From positions 1 to 6,978 of the forward strand of contig JBKJZQ010000061.1 in NCBI GenBank assembly GCA_046715095.1: a stretch of DNA of 6,978 nucleotides, read 5' to 3'. Of the stretch, positions 6,086 through 6,978 are shown piece after piece (the first letter of the stretch is position 1; each line of letters begins with the position of its first letter). Position numbers and translations under genes: made by a program. The stretch is from WHTI01 sp046715095. GTDB lineage: Bacteria; Actinomycetota; CADDZG01; WHSQ01. Below the pieces are notes generated by a model. The model worked only from the letters and a program-made list of their open reading frames with translations, ran no database searches and was not told where the DNA came from.

Positions 6086-6978
6086 GGGTGGTGATCGCGG
6101 GCGGCGGGACCGCCGGCCACGTGAACCCGGCGATCGCGGTTGCTCAGGCCCTCGAGGGACATGAGGTGTCGTTCATCGGAACCGCCGCGGGGGCCGAAGC
6201 CTCTCTGGTTCCGTCGGCCGGGTTCCCCTTGGAGAAGATCGAGGTCTCCGGGTTCGACCGCAGCCGGCCGCTGTCGATCTTTCCCACCGCGGTCCGCGCA
6301 CTGAACGCCGTGAGAGCTGCCCGCAGCATCCTGAAACGGCGGGCACCAGATGTCGTGCTGGGTGTCGGCGGCTACGTCAGTCTCCCCGCCTGCCTCGCGG
6401 CGAGGTCTCGTCGGATCCCGATCGTGATCCACGAACAGAACATCGTTTTCGGTCTGGCGAACCGCGTCTGCCGCAGGTCTGCAGCCGCGGTCGCGGTGTC
6501 GTTCGAGGCGACCCTCGAGGCCGCGGGCCCCAAAGGGGTGTTCACCGGGAACCCGGTTACGAAGGCGTTCGTCGCAGCCGATCTCCCAGGCGAGAGGCGC
6601 GCTGCTCACGCGCGTTACTCGCTCGATCCGGACAGGCGAACACTGCTGGTCTTCGGCGGAAGCCAGGGAGCGCGGCGCATCAATGAAGCCGCCCTTGGCC
6701 TGGCGGTCTTGTGGAAGGACCGCTCCGACCTCCAGGTGCTGCACATCACCGGGAGGTCACACGGCGCTGCTTTCCGCGCACGCGCGGGGACCGGCACGAG
6801 CGCGCTGATCTACCGGCAGGTGGAGTTCGTGGACCGCATGGTGGGGGCTTACGCGGTTGCGGACCTGGCCCTGTGCAGGGGCGGCGCCACGACCGTCGCT
6901 GAACTGGGCGGGACCGGCGTTCCTGCACTCATCGTTCGTTTTCCCTACCACCGGGACCGTCAGCAGGAACTCCACGGC
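6082..6978 (+). CDS. murG: UDP-GlcNAc:lipid I N-acetylglucosaminyltransferase MurG, 5' part
   Basis: MurG is the GT28-family, membrane-associated GT-B enzyme that transfers GlcNAc from UDP-GlcNAc to lipid I, giving lipid II. The frame is open from ATG 6082 to the last base with no stop, giving 299 residues; with a usual length near 355-370, about 60 C-terminal residues lie outside. Motifs in order are the first glycine-rich loop GGGTAGHVNP (residues 7-16, His13), GVGGYVSLP, HEQN at residues 117-120, TGNPV, GGSQGARRIN at residues 192-201, and the UDP-GlcNAc-binding CRGGATTVAE at residues 265-274, where Glu274 should contact the ribose. The DRQQ of the acceptor/donor cleft closes the visible part (residues 292-295). 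The TAGH form of loop 1 replaces the TGGH of E. coli and is common in actinobacterial MurG. It overlaps ftsW by four bases (ATGA). murC usually follows. Confidence 0.95.
   Translation, partial: MRVVIAGGGTAGHVNPAIAVAQALEGHEVSFIGTAAGAEASLVPSAGFPLEKIEVSGFDRSRPLSIFPTAVRALNAVRAARSILKRRAPDVVLGVGGYVSLPACLAARSRRIPIVIHEQNIVFGLANRVCRRSAAAVAVSFEATLEAAGPKGVFTGNPVTKAFVAADLPGERRAAHARYSLDPDRRTLLVFGGSQGARRINEAALGLAVLWKDRSDLQVLHITGRSHGAAFRARAGTGTSALIYRQVEFVDRMVGAYAVADLALCRGGATTVAELGGTGVPALIVRFPYHRDRQQELHG

Noticed and set aside
5803..6744. Long minus-strand open frame (313 codons) across the ftsW/murG junction
   Set aside because: It covers the ends of two clear plus-strand genes and its translation has no recognisable motif; a GC-driven shadow.

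Overview
The window is one densely packed stretch of a division and cell wall (dcw) cluster, all on the + strand. The order is ftsI (3' part) - murE - mraY - murD - ftsW - murG (5' part). Every base lies in a coding region. Each junction is an overlap (14, 4, 4, 1 and 4 bases), so there are no intergenic gaps, and I see no terminator or promoter. It reads as the middle of a single translationally coupled operon. mraZ, rsmH and ftsL are expected upstream and murC, ftsQ and ftsZ downstream, but these lie outside the window.

The organism is a high-GC bacterium with G/C-rich third codon positions. The MurE DNPR motif points to meso-diaminopimelate peptidoglycan. The style of MraY, MurG (TAGH loop) and FtsW, with its polar N-terminal tail, together with the gene order, fits an actinobacterial lineage, perhaps a deep-branching one. 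That placement is an inference from family resemblance and is not firm.

Layout: 1-942 is the transpeptidase domain of the septal penicillin-binding protein FtsI. 929-2473 is MurE, which adds the third amino acid of the stem peptide. 2470-3513 is MraY, which makes lipid I. 3510-4862 is MurD, which adds D-glutamate. 4862-6085 is FtsW, the septal SEDS glycan polymerase. 6082 to the window end is MurG, which makes lipid II. The order therefore mixes cytoplasmic precursor synthesis (MurD, then MurE), the membrane steps (MraY, MurG) and septal polymerisation and cross-linking (FtsW, FtsI).

The main departure from the textbook order is that murF, normally between murE and mraY, is absent. The two genes overlap by 4 bases where it should be. 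MraY's usual substrate is the UDP-MurNAc-pentapeptide made by MurF, so murF probably sits elsewhere in the genome. I saw no mobile element, CRISPR array, RNA gene or unknown system here.
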